This document shows, in pieces, positions 48,224 to 57,420 of a DNA stretch of 58,320 bases. Each line of letters opens with the position of its first letter. Within the stretch, counting starts at the first letter, position 1. The translations under genes and the position numbers were made by a program. This DNA comes from Gammaproteobacteria bacterium (GTDB lineage: Bacteria; Pseudomonadota; Gammaproteobacteria; Pseudomonadales; Azotimanducaceae): contig JAPOXO010000129.1 of the NCBI GenBank assembly GCA_026707045.1, forward strand, positions 1 to 58,320, written 5' to 3'. Under the pieces are notes generated by a model, which was given only the letters and a program-made list of their open reading frames with translations, ran no database searches and was not told the origin of the DNA.

Positions 48224-50083
48224 TTATTTCTTGCTCCTGTCGGGCTCAAGAACAGTGAGTTTGCCCGCAAGGAAGCGTCCGCGCATCGGGATGTGTGCCT
48301 TGTAACCGTTCGTTTGTGTTTGAATCTCGATTCCGCTTTTCTTGTAGTTTGTGTATGGTGTTTCCAAACACAGACCGTTTGGATCGGTTCCAGACAAGGG
48401 ACCATGCCATGAAATGAACGGCCACGTGTAGTAACCAATCACGCCGTCTCTCCAATCGAACACATTGATTCCCTTCATGCCTTCATCCTCCCAAGGAATG
48501 GGATCGTACCAGCAGCGAATGCTAGTCCCTTGCTGTCTTCCATTTTCGTAACGAAGGTGGCTTCGATACGAACCGTCTGACAATAATTGGATCAAATTCT
48601 TTGAGCCCTTGTGATTCGTAAGACTTGGTGATTCTCGTCGATACCCATCGTGCGCCGCCAATACTGAAATTCCGAAGGATCGATCATTAAAGCGCACGCC
48701 TTTTTGCCGGCTTAACTCATGATAGAATGAGTAATACGGCACGAAATGTTGCTCCTGCACATTGATTTGAGTTCCGTGGGCCTTCCCTTTCCAATAGGGA
48801 ATATAAATGCGATGCCCATATACTGGACGTAACTTAATTTCCACTCCATGCTTGACTCCATTAACAAGTCGCGAAACCGTGCGGCTAACTGAAAGAAAGT
48901 CAGGCCTTTCGTGGTTGAGTTCTGCCTTTTCACTATATCTTGCTTGCAAATCAACGAAATCTGAATCGCTATTGGGCGACAGACTCAAGACTTCGTAGCC
49001 GATTTTCATTCCTTCATCGTAGAGAATTGTTAGATAGCTCCTGTTAGGCCACTCAAATATTGCGGTGCCGTGTTGCTCTCCATTTATCCAAGTCACCTTT
49101 TCGTTTTCACCAGTTGCCCAACTATAGATTGACTCTCCATGCACTGTTCCTTCTTTCCAAGGTATTTCCTCTCGATCACCGTTCCAGCTATTCTGGACTT
49201 GTAGACCGTGCTTCATGCCTTCATACCAAGGAATAAGGTACCGATCTATGAGTTGTTCGTTTTCATAAGACTCGAGAACCATATGCGTATATGTCTGAGT
49301 GCCGTGTTTGGCATCATTTCGATATGGAATTTCTGTAGCATCTCCATTGTTGTAATTCGCTACCCAAAGTCCAGTTCTCAATCCGCTTCGATATGTTCCC
49401 TCAAACCTAGATGCCACTCCTGATGGGTGTGGCGGACCGGCTTCAAAGTCATGTAAGGCCAGCTCACTCTCGTCCGTCAACCTACATTGAATGTTTGTCA
49501 AGCCAATACAAGGTGCTGAGAATATTTCGTAGGTCCAAAGACCTTCTTGTCTTCCATTTCTCCACTCTCCCTCTCCGCGAACGATTCTGAAGTCCCAGCG
49601 TGTCGTCCAACGCCACTCTGTTGTTCCCGATCCTGAGAGTTTTTGATTGATGCAATTGGATTTCCCTTGATAGGAAATTGATGAATTGGTGGAAGATGAA
49701 AACTCCCTTCCTTGGTCTTCGGATTTACTTTTTAATGCGATCCAACACTCGCTGTCGCTGGATGAATCTATACAGTTGAGACCAATTGTCTTGAGATTCT
49801 TCGATTCTTCAAATTCATAGAATCCGGCACTCGCGATTCCCACGAATGTCGGCATAGCTTCAAAGAGTTCACGAAAGAGACTTTGTCCCTCCCTCGCAGC
49901 TTTCACATGCAAATGGCACAATTCGTCACTTTCAGTAGCTAGCTCATGGTGTTTAGCGTTCGCGATTTGGTGATCTTGCCTAGACTTGGGTTCAGCGAGG
50001 CAGTCTAGAGCGACAAAGCAAGTTGCTATGTAAACTATAAGAATTGCTTGGCAAACAAGTGATTGCTTTTGTACGGTTTCCAT
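48224..50083 (-). CDS. Secreted MORN-like repeat protein (YwqK-like)
   Basis: A 619 aa exported protein. After the N-terminal hydrophobic stretch (QAILIVYIATCFVALDCLAEP) it carries many short MORN-like repeats of the form YxEGxxHGxxxxW: examples are WYEGMKHGLQ, WKEGTVHGES, INGEQHGTAIFEW and YWKGKAHGTQ. Such repeats form extended beta hairpins, as in YwqK-type proteins. Cys residues in the N-terminal half suggest disulphides. ATG 50083 puts the signal peptide at the N terminus; the frame extends to ATG 50116. Function unknown, probably an envelope or surface protein. Confidence 0.75.
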   Translation of the reverse strand: METVQKQSLVCQAILIVYIATCFVALDCLAEPKSRQDHQIANAKHHELATESDELCHLHVKAAREGQSLFRELFEAMPTFVGIASAGFYEFEESKNLKTIGLNCIDSSSDSECWIALKSKSEDQGREFSSSTNSSISYQGKSNCINQKLSGSGTTEWRWTTRWDFRIVRGEGEWRNGRQEGLWTYEIFSAPCIGLTNIQCRLTDESELALHDFEAGPPHPSGVASRFEGTYRSGLRTGLWVANYNNGDATEIPYRNDAKHGTQTYTHMVLESYENEQLIDRYLIPWYEGMKHGLQVQNSWNGDREEIPWKEGTVHGESIYSWATGENEKVTWINGEQHGTAIFEWPNRSYLTILYDEGMKIGYEVLSLSPNSDSDFVDLQARYSEKAELNHERPDFLSVSRTVSRLVNGVKHGVEIKLRPVYGHRIYIPYWKGKAHGTQINVQEQHFVPYYSFYHELSRQKGVRFNDRSFGISVLAAHDGYRRESPSLTNHKGSKNLIQLLSDGSYRSHLRYENGRQQGTSIRCWYDPIPWEDEGMKGINVFDWRDGVIGYYTWPFISWHGPLSGTDPNGLCLETPYTNYKKSGIEIQTQTNGYKAHIPMRGRFLAGKLTVLEPDRSKK

Positions 50084-50395
50084 CTGCAAGTGGCACTCAT
50101 GGATTGATGATGCCATCCATAGTAGAGACCAAAACTGAAGGAATGAACGAAGAAACGTGGACTATTGATTGAAGAATCGATGGCGTGGGTTCGACATCCG
50201 CTTTTGCAGGATTAACGCTTAATTCTGCGGTTGATCGTTTAGTTTAATGAACGGAACTCGTTTGCCTTTAGTCCGGACGCTGATTTCGCCTCATTCGGTA
50301 GGGTGATTAGTTAGCGCAAATTCTGGATTGATTCAAGGTTGTTGGTCACACAGCTACACTTTGAAGACCCATGGAGTAGGCGGAGCTTCTCTACA

Positions 50396-52036
50396 TTATT
50401 CAGAAGGATCAGATTCCTCGTCTGGAACCTGTTCGATTTTCCTGATCCAACCGTCACCTTTGGACAACAGATACATCTCGCCATTTCGATCAACACTAAC
50501 ACGCAGGTCAACGCGTCGTAAGTGAGGTGAGTGCTGCCAATAGGTGTTGGCCATACCGGCGATCTCACTCATTGAGCCTTCTTCGCCATCGAACAATAGT
50601 TGAAGCTCGTATACGGTTGTGGGGTCGCCAGGCACTAACACGTCTTCACTGTCTTCGGTTCCTCCCTGATCTTGAGGATCGCTGGCATCGTCCGATTGAT
50701 CAGCCTCGGTATCTACATAGAAGATTCTTCCCCGAACCAATTCGGTGAAGACATACTTACCGACTAGCTCGGGTACAGACTCTCCTCGATAGACGAAGCC
50801 CGAACCAATTGCAAATCCTTCGTCGTGGTCATACTGGGCAACGGGATATTCAAAGTCGTGCTCGTCGGCTTCTAAATCGATCTCATATACACCTCCCAAT
50901 CCGTCATTGGTCTCAACTCCGTGTGCAGTCGCAAACGTGCCTTCGCGCTGTCTCCAGCCAAAGTTTGCTCCTGCTGAACCTAGATTTATCTCCTCGATTT
51001 GGTCTTGACCGATGTCGAGGATGAACATGCGCCCATCGGTGTCCCAGGAAAAGTGTTGCGGATGGCGCAAACCATATGCCCAAAGTTCTGGGATTGCACC
51101 CTCTATTTCCGGATTGTCACTAGGAATTCCATAGGTGTCTTCAGATTCGGGGTCGAAGTCAAGGGGATCTATGCGGAGAATCGCTCCAAGAGGCGTTGTT
51201 ACGTCTTGTCCATGATTCCTTGGGTCGTGCGCACCACCGCCGTCGCCAAAGGATATGTACAGCATTCCCCAGTCTTCATGTTTAGTTTCTGTTGTCTCTC
51301 CGTCATCGGATGAGTCGTCGTCCTCGTTAATTGTTGATTCGCCCCCTTCGGAATCATCAACTTGCTCCTCGTCCAAAAGCGATACTGGATTGAAGGCGAT
51401 GTTGCCAATGTTGTGATTGGGCCGAAACTGACCAACTCTTAAGATCTCGCGGTGCGAACCGAAAAACTCTGTGGCTTTGGGGTCTACAGCTGTCCATTCA
51501 TAAATTACGCTCTCTTGAGCCGAATTTGTCTCTTCAATGAAATCTGCAGTTCCACTTTCTGGATCCGACGTGAACGCAGTGTAGAACTTTCCGTAACCAG
51601 GCGCATCTTCACTAGCGAATTCGTGATGGAAAGCAAAACTCATGAACCCAGACTCGTGTGGAAAGACATCAGGATAGAAATCGATGTCCATGTCCCGCAA
51701 GTCTAAATACACAGTCGGATCGCTGCCATCTTCGTCAGTCACATAGAGAATTCCTCGAGTGTCATTGAAAAAAAGTCGACCGGAATCATCGGGTGGAGAC
51801 TTGAGATATTGAATCCGCGCGTAGGCGTCATTGGTTCCGGACGGCGGAGAGTCGTCGTCGGTTTCTGGCGCTTGTACAAACTCAACTAGATTGACCTGTA
51901 TGTCTCCAAGTTGAATTTCGTCCGGTATTGGATCCTCAAGCGCAGTCGCATCATCGTTGGACTGGGCGACAACAAAGTTGCACACGACAATGGCAATGAC
52001 CAACATGGCCAGACAAAGTCGTCTTAAGTCGTTCAT
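50396..52036 (-). CDS. Glucose/sorbosone dehydrogenase-like secreted protein
   Basis: A 546 aa exported protein (signal LAMLVIAIVVCNFVVAQ). It is a six-bladed beta-propeller of the GSDH/PQQ-dependent soluble dehydrogenase type: MSFAFHHEF, GMLYISFGDGGG, WAYGLRHPQHFSWD and DIGQDQIEEI are typical, and FGWRQREG is near the active site. Two strongly acidic low-complexity insertions (about residues 235-260 and 450-475) are unusual for the family and may bind calcium or act as spacers. The start ATG 52036 is preferred over a TTG at 52057. It would oxidise a sugar or related alcohol in the periplasm if PQQ is bound. Confidence 0.82.
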   Translation of the reverse strand: MNDLRRLCLAMLVIAIVVCNFVVAQSNDDATALEDPIPDEIQLGDIQVNLVEFVQAPETDDDSPPSGTNDAYARIQYLKSPPDDSGRLFFNDTRGILYVTDEDGSDPTVYLDLRDMDIDFYPDVFPHESGFMSFAFHHEFASEDAPGYGKFYTAFTSDPESGTADFIEETNSAQESVIYEWTAVDPKATEFFGSHREILRVGQFRPNHNIGNIAFNPVSLLDEEQVDDSEGGESTINEDDDSSDDGETTETKHEDWGMLYISFGDGGGAHDPRNHGQDVTTPLGAILRIDPLDFDPESEDTYGIPSDNPEIEGAIPELWAYGLRHPQHFSWDTDGRMFILDIGQDQIEEINLGSAGANFGWRQREGTFATAHGVETNDGLGGVYEIDLEADEHDFEYPVAQYDHDEGFAIGSGFVYRGESVPELVGKYVFTELVRGRIFYVDTEADQSDDASDPQDQGGTEDSEDVLVPGDPTTVYELQLLFDGEEGSMSEIAGMANTYWQHSPHLRRVDLRVSVDRNGEMYLLSKGDGWIRKIEQVPDEESDPSE

Positions 52037-52242
52037 TTCACTCACTGTTTCTGCCAACGAAGGGTACTAATCGGGAAGTTCCGTTTGTGAAAATACGAGC
52101 CAAAGCATACTGCAAAGAACCACACTTTCATAGAAAAGAGTAAGGACTATGCCCAGCAAAGCTAGTGAATTTCTGACAATGGTCTTGTTCAAGCCTTGAT
52201 GTAATGCCAAGTTCATTTAGCTGTTATGTGTGATTTTGCAAT

Positions 52243-53982
52243 TCACCTTTGCGATTGAGACAAAAGAACCACACCCGTGATCGCTTTTTCGGTACGGTCT
52301 TCAAAAACCATGATGTCATCCAATTCATCGTCGTTCAATTTAAACCGCAACAGATCATGAAAGTCCGGATTGGAGGTCATGCGATGGATTACAACGGGTT
52401 CCAAGTCTTCAGTCAAATCCAAGTGGGTCATTGATTCGATGTTGGTGGCTAGCATCATCTTTCCGACATCAAGAGTGAGTTCCCTTCTTGCCTTCAGAAG
52501 CCTTCTGACTTCGTCTAATTCTGATCTCTCCTCAAAAATGGAGCCATCGCCGATAACGTTGAAAAAGACGCGTACTTCACTAGATTGGATAGCCAGCACA
52601 TCTCTGGGTTCTTCACTATCCAACTGTACATCGAGAATTGGCATCGGGGGTTCGGTATCTGAACCGAGCAGATCCAGTCGAATGGACGCCTCGACTCTTT
52701 GTTGACGGACCTCGACAGCAGCAGCTCTTACAACGGTAGGCAGAAGTGCTGGAACTTTTATATTGGCAAGAATTCGGCCATCTGGCCTTCGAGAATACAT
52801 TCCATCTGCGTGATTGAAGACCAAAAACTCAAATCGTAAAGTTGTAGGCATAACTAGGGCAAGTAGCGCCCGGCGAACCGAAATGTCATGCGGGGTCTTA
52901 ACGGCTATGAGATCTAACATTCCGTCTTCATTTGCATCGAAAATATCCAAAATGAAAGTGTTTTCATTAAATCGCATCACTTGTGACGGTTTATCTGTAT
53001 CGATGCCACTCTCGTCAGCGATATATAACAAAACACGGTTGGGCTCAAGAATGGTCAAATCCACGAGCTGATCTAGGTTTAAATCTTTAATTTGAACCCG
53101 ATTAGGCGCAAACTTTATGAGTGAGAATAGGTTTGAAAAGTCTATTGAGTCGAAGTTGATTTTCCTTGAGTCTTTCTCAAAACTGATGTCGTAGTCTGGA
53201 ATTGGCGAGAAATGACTATCTTCGGAAGCATTCCCCAGCGAAATTCGCACTGAGGAGTCGTTCTGCATGACCGCGTCCATGTGCGAGTCATTGTCAAGGT
53301 CACGAAAGACCGCCGAACTTGCTTGATATCTCTGTCCTACTCGGCCGGAAAAGTCGTCCGCCGCGAGTGTGGCTGATGAACTTGATAGAAGGGGAATCTT
53401 AGATGTACTTACAAGTCGGTGACTATCACTCAACTCAAAAACGTAAAGAAAGTGAGTTGTAGGTAGAGCGAGATCGTCGATAGAGTCTCCATTGATGTCA
53501 ACGCAGAATCGCGATCGGATTGTGTCTTGAGGCAGGTGAAGGGAAGGAATCGGAACAGTAACCTCGACTTTTTTGTAGGAGCTACCGGAAAGCCGCCATA
53601 TTGATAGGACCGAGTCGGAAGCCATCACAAGAACGGAAAGGCCAGTACCGCTTTTGTCTGTTCTCGCAACATCCCACATGGCGGAGTGTTCCGGTAACGG
53701 AATTGATTGATACTTCGAAATGCTGAACCCTTCCGGGTTTTGGAAAACCACTCTTAGTTCGTCTTGGAACTCAAGAATCAGATCTTGGCGTTGATCTGCA
53801 TTAAGGTCTATCAAGTAAACGGTTTCTGCGTCAATCGGAATCGAGAAAGGGCTTATGGCATAACCATTCAGCGGGCTAATACTCTTGGGAATTGGCTCTT
53901 CAGAATTGACGGCTGAGACGAGTGCTGTCGTCAGTATAAGCACTAGGCATGTCTTGTGACTTCGATTGGGAAATGAGCTCAT
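52243..53982 (-). CDS. Secreted FG-GAP/VCBS repeat protein, second copy
   Basis: A 579 aa exported protein (signal TCLVLILTTALVSAVNSEE). It contains several FG-GAP-like blades with calcium-binding loops DLNADQRQD, DINGDSIDD, DLDNDSHMD, DLNLDQLVD and DANEDGMLD, as in integrin-like beta-propellers. It overlaps the upstream FG-GAP gene by 4 nt (ATGA), and is the last gene of a coupled set with an ABC transporter and a PDZ lipoprotein. The role is unknown; a surface-exposed binding or export-substrate protein is likely. Confidence 0.8.
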   Translation of the reverse strand: MSSFPNRSHKTCLVLILTTALVSAVNSEEPIPKSISPLNGYAISPFSIPIDAETVYLIDLNADQRQDLILEFQDELRVVFQNPEGFSISKYQSIPLPEHSAMWDVARTDKSGTGLSVLVMASDSVLSIWRLSGSSYKKVEVTVPIPSLHLPQDTIRSRFCVDINGDSIDDLALPTTHFLYVFELSDSHRLVSTSKIPLLSSSSATLAADDFSGRVGQRYQASSAVFRDLDNDSHMDAVMQNDSSVRISLGNASEDSHFSPIPDYDISFEKDSRKINFDSIDFSNLFSLIKFAPNRVQIKDLNLDQLVDLTILEPNRVLLYIADESGIDTDKPSQVMRFNENTFILDIFDANEDGMLDLIAVKTPHDISVRRALLALVMPTTLRFEFLVFNHADGMYSRRPDGRILANIKVPALLPTVVRAAAVEVRQQRVEASIRLDLLGSDTEPPMPILDVQLDSEEPRDVLAIQSSEVRVFFNVIGDGSIFEERSELDEVRRLLKARRELTLDVGKMMLATNIESMTHLDLTEDLEPVVIHRMTSNPDFHDLLRFKLNDDELDDIMVFEDRTEKAITGVVLLSQSQR

Positions 53983-55595
53983 GGTCGTGAAACCAAATAC
54001 GTCACGGCCGTGCTGTGTTTCAAGATTAGGTCAGGCAACTGATCATTGTTGAGGTCGTCGGTTTCTGCAGAAAATACTGCATACTCCGGCGTGAACTGCC
54101 AAAACGGCTGAGTAGTCTTAAAGGTCCGTGTGTCGATACTAAGCGCTTGAACTGTACCGTCGCTCTTGCATTCCAGAATGTCATTGGACCCATCCAAATC
54201 CAAATCAAACCGTAAAGTGCTGGGCATCAGATTTCGGAGAGAATCAATGTTGATTGAATGCGTTGACGTTAGTGAAGGCTTTTGGTTGAAGACTCCCTTT
54301 TCCGATTCATCCATTTCGAACAGCAGTAAATTGCGGTGAAGTTCAATCTCGGTTAATAGCTTGCGCAAGGGAGCCGTTACAGTATTGATCAACATCAGCG
54401 GATTTTCTCCTTGTCGAATTGGCTCAAATTCGACACCGATAACGGTGCCGTTAATGCGGAATACCTGTGATGGTTTGACTGAATTGAAGAAACCGTCGTA
54501 GTTAATTGTCAAGTGAATTGTGCTGGACGCAATGCCACTATTGATAGACACAATGTCGAGATCACCATCTCCGTCAACATCTTCGAGTGACGACACTGGC
54601 TTTCCTGGATATGGAATGTCGCGAGTGATTAATTTGTAGGAATTTTGAGGATTGCCGTTGCTAGCGGCAGAGTCGGAAACAGCCGCTTGAGTGTTAGCCA
54701 TATCAGATTTGAGGTGGCTAACAATTATTCCCTTTCCCCCTTTTGTTACCAAGTCTGACAGCCCATCACCGTCAAAATCTCGTTGAATTACTCCTCGTTG
54801 CCACGAGCCGAAAGAGATTGATCGGGTTTGTAATTCATCTGGCGTAATCTCAGAAAACAAGCTTTGATATTGCGAACGCGGAACAAAAATGTTCCTCAGA
54901 CCCACTTCACCTTTGTCATCGATATCCGTGACTGTCCTAGTGAGAAGCGATCTCTGAAATGTTCTCCGTGAGACTTGAGCTGGCTCCGTTGCCTGAGTTT
55001 TTGACAATTCGATTGTTTCTACTAAGCTAAGAGTGTCGTCTTTAAAATTCAAGAAGACTCCAAAGCGATCGCGTCCGGGCAAAACTAAATCTCTTGCACC
55101 GTCGGCATTGAGGTCAACTGCCTCCACGTAAAGTAGCTCTTTTGAATCTGGATGGTTTACGAAAAGTTCCCAATCCAACAGATGCTTTAGATTTCCAACA
55201 TAACCCTGCACCCTCGCGGAATAGCTATAGACTGCATCCGCTGTTATCCATAGGATCTCTGTGCCTGGAGTCTCACGTACATCCGCAAGCGAAAACCCAA
55301 TTGCCTCCGACTTAATTTCGATCTTCAGTGGAGCATTTGCAAGCTTTGCATTTGCTTCCTGGTAGTGGATATGTAACTCACGTCCCAGCTTTGGAGAGTA
55401 CTGTGGAACAACCAAGTCCTTGAGTCCATCGCCATCAACATCGACGATGATGGGATCATGTGTAGCATGGGTCGTGTCAACGCCCCATACCCCAAATGAT
55501 GGTGCTTTAGCTATCAATGGCTGAAAACAGACAATGATGAGCAATGCGTGAATTACGCAATGGCTACTTTTCATACTGGTTGACCGTGCGATCAC
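53979..55595 (-). CDS. Secreted FG-GAP/VCBS repeat protein, first copy
   Basis: A 538 aa exported protein with a signal sequence (VIHALLIIVCFQPLIAKA). Calcium-type loops are DVDGDGLKD (52-60), DLNADGARD (161-169), DFDGDGLSD (273-281), DVDGDGDLD (339-347) and DLDLDGSND, so it is probably a propeller like its neighbour. The listed start is GTG 55595, which overlaps the PDZ gene stop as GTGA; ATG 55574 is an in-frame alternative that places the signal peptide closer to the N terminus. The two paralogous FG-GAP proteins share little detailed sequence outside the repeat loops. Confidence 0.8.
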   Translation of the reverse strand: MIARSTSMKSSHCVIHALLIIVCFQPLIAKAPSFGVWGVDTTHATHDPIIVDVDGDGLKDLVVPQYSPKLGRELHIHYQEANAKLANAPLKIEIKSEAIGFSLADVRETPGTEILWITADAVYSYSARVQGYVGNLKHLLDWELFVNHPDSKELLYVEAVDLNADGARDLVLPGRDRFGVFLNFKDDTLSLVETIELSKTQATEPAQVSRRTFQRSLLTRTVTDIDDKGEVGLRNIFVPRSQYQSLFSEITPDELQTRSISFGSWQRGVIQRDFDGDGLSDLVTKGGKGIIVSHLKSDMANTQAAVSDSAASNGNPQNSYKLITRDIPYPGKPVSSLEDVDGDGDLDIVSINSGIASSTIHLTINYDGFFNSVKPSQVFRINGTVIGVEFEPIRQGENPLMLINTVTAPLRKLLTEIELHRNLLLFEMDESEKGVFNQKPSLTSTHSINIDSLRNLMPSTLRFDLDLDGSNDILECKSDGTVQALSIDTRTFKTTQPFWQFTPEYAVFSAETDDLNNDQLPDLILKHSTAVTYLVSRP

Positions 55596-56533
55596 TGATA
55601 TGTACTTTTGTCAGGTGGATTGCGAGTATTGCGTATGTTGAAGAAGAACAAGAACTGGTGATGTGACTCGAAATCGGATTCGTAGATGCGGTAGATTGGA
55701 AGAAACTCAGGAAACTGAAAAATAACAGTCTTAGGGTCAGGACGAAACTCATATCGAAACAAGGGCCAAAGCTGCAATCGAGACAGGTAACGTCCTGGAT
55801 CCCACAGGCGGACCTGTTTGTCGAACTGTCTTCCGCTGGAAATGACTTTGAGTGTTACTTGCGCGCCCGGCGAGTAATCCTCGATCAGATCAGTGACAAA
55901 CTTTTGAGCGGATTCCACTCCTTGTGAATTGATTGCAACGATGAGGTCGCCCAGTTGGATGCCCGCCTTTTTGAGCGGACTGTCATCGGTCATTCGTACA
56001 ACCCTTGCTCCGGATGATCGGATTCCCGTGGGTAGGTAAAGAATTTCAGTGCGATAGGCTGCGCGGCTCGCAATTGGGTCTATACGATAGAGTTCTTTTA
56101 GAGGAAGGGGGCGATTAGATTGGCGCGCAATAACTGTCGCCTCCAACGCCGTGGTTCCACGACGAATGACAAACAAATGCTTGTGATCTGGTTGTGATTT
56201 CATTGCAATGGCATTGAGTGAATCCATGTCATTTGTATCTACGCCGTCAACACTAAGAATCACATCGTTGACATCGATTCCCGCAAAGTCCGCTGGACTA
56301 TTGGGGTGAACCGCAGACACCTTTAGCCCCGGAAGAATCTCGACATTGGCAAACGAATCGCTTTCATTCGTGCGTACTTCCAATCCAAAGTCCACTCCTT
56401 CTATAGTTGTTTCGCTATTACCAAGGTTCAGCTGTTCAGGGGAAAGCTCAACCGATGGAGGGATGGGATTGGACTCGAAGTGGATACATCCCGTCAGTGT
56501 CAATAAGACGCAGCTTAATAAGAACTTTCTCAT
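55592..56533 (-). CDS. Lipoprotein with two PDZ domains
   Basis: A 313 aa lipoprotein. The lipobox is LTGC (LLTLTGCIH), so the mature protein starts at that cysteine. Two PDZ domains follow: GLKVSAVHPNSPADFAGIDV with a DVILSVDG strand, and GARVVRMTDDSPLKKAGIQL with GDLIVAINSQG. No protease domain is present. PDZ pairs commonly bind C termini of envelope proteins. GAGG lies 8 nt before the ATG. It is coupled to the FG-GAP gene by a 4-nt overlap and follows the permease by 23 bp. Confidence 0.88.
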   Translation of the reverse strand: MRKFLLSCVLLTLTGCIHFESNPIPPSVELSPEQLNLGNSETTIEGVDFGLEVRTNESDSFANVEILPGLKVSAVHPNSPADFAGIDVNDVILSVDGVDTNDMDSLNAIAMKSQPDHKHLFVIRRGTTALEATVIARQSNRPLPLKELYRIDPIASRAAYRTEILYLPTGIRSSGARVVRMTDDSPLKKAGIQLGDLIVAINSQGVESAQKFVTDLIEDYSPGAQVTLKVISSGRQFDKQVRLWDPGRYLSRLQLWPLFRYEFRPDPKTVIFQFPEFLPIYRIYESDFESHHQFLFFFNIRNTRNPPDKSTYQ

Positions 56534-56556
56534 GTTGGTACCTCACTAAGAGTGAT

Positions 56557-57420
56557 TCAAAGCCTTCTTCGACCCGTGATGAAATAGATCAGGAAACAGA
56601 AGCCAATGGTTTGAATTACTGGGATCCACAGGTTCAGTCTAATTGTGCTGTTGCTGACGTACACGTCAGAGAATCCCCGCACAATGTCGCTTACTTCACG
56701 AAGGTAGGACGTATCGAACAGGAGCGGAGTAAACGTCAGAAAACAGTATTCTGCATAAGCTCCAAAGTAAGGTTGGAAAAGACCATAGATCACCAAAATG
56801 GCCAGCGTTATGACTGTGGATTGAACAGGTGAACTTGCACACACTGACACAAACATTCCCAGCGTGATTGAAGCTGGAATTGTGATAAGTGCCAATCCTA
56901 ATCCAAGAAGAATCTCCTTTCGAATCTCCATTTCGTTAATCAGCTCGAAGCTGTCTTCTACAACAGATTCGTAAGTCCATAGTGAACCCGCGAGAAAATA
57001 GGCTGAAACAAAAGCAATAACCAACGAGACAATTGCCAGCACATGTATCGTCACGATCTTGGCCAGAACGAGAGCGTGTCTACTGGTGACGCGGGTGACC
57101 AAGTGGCGGACCGTACCATTGCGGAAATCATTTGCAAATGTCCACGCAGCGTAGGTTGTGACCACGAGAACAGCACAAGTTAATGCAACCAACATTCCGT
57201 CAACCAGATTGCCGTACCCTGTGGAAATACTTCCTCCCAACGGAATTTCAATATTTGAGAATCGTTCACGTGCTTCCGTAGTCAATTCGCCAAGCCGACT
57301 CATAGACAATGAAAGGACTGCTATGGCTGTTGGCAGGACAATCGCAAAATAGGTTGAAAAACTGCGCACTGCAATCCACAAATCCGATTTAAAACAAACC
57401 AGGAAACCCTTCGTGGTCAT
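56557..57420 (-). CDS. ABC-2 type transporter permease
   Basis: A 287 aa integral membrane protein with about six hydrophobic segments and a large extracytoplasmic loop after the first. It has the charge and helix pattern of ABC-2 permeases (for example NDFRNGTVRHLVTRVTSRH between helices 2 and 3). It overlaps the ATPase gene by 4 nt and is followed by the PDZ lipoprotein. The pair would form a small exporter or lipid/protein handling system of unknown substrate. Confidence 0.85.
   Translation of the reverse strand: MTTKGFLVCFKSDLWIAVRSFSTYFAIVLPTAIAVLSLSMSRLGELTTEARERFSNIEIPLGGSISTGYGNLVDGMLVALTCAVLVVTTYAAWTFANDFRNGTVRHLVTRVTSRHALVLAKIVTIHVLAIVSLVIAFVSAYFLAGSLWTYESVVEDSFELINEMEIRKEILLGLGLALITIPASITLGMFVSVCASSPVQSTVITLAILVIYGLFQPYFGAYAEYCFLTFTPLLFDTSYLREVSDIVRGFSDVYVSNSTIRLNLWIPVIQTIGFCFLIYFITGRRRL

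Noticed and set aside
48060-48305. 81-codon plus-strand frame
   Set aside because: TTG start without support; overlaps the end of a better supported gene.
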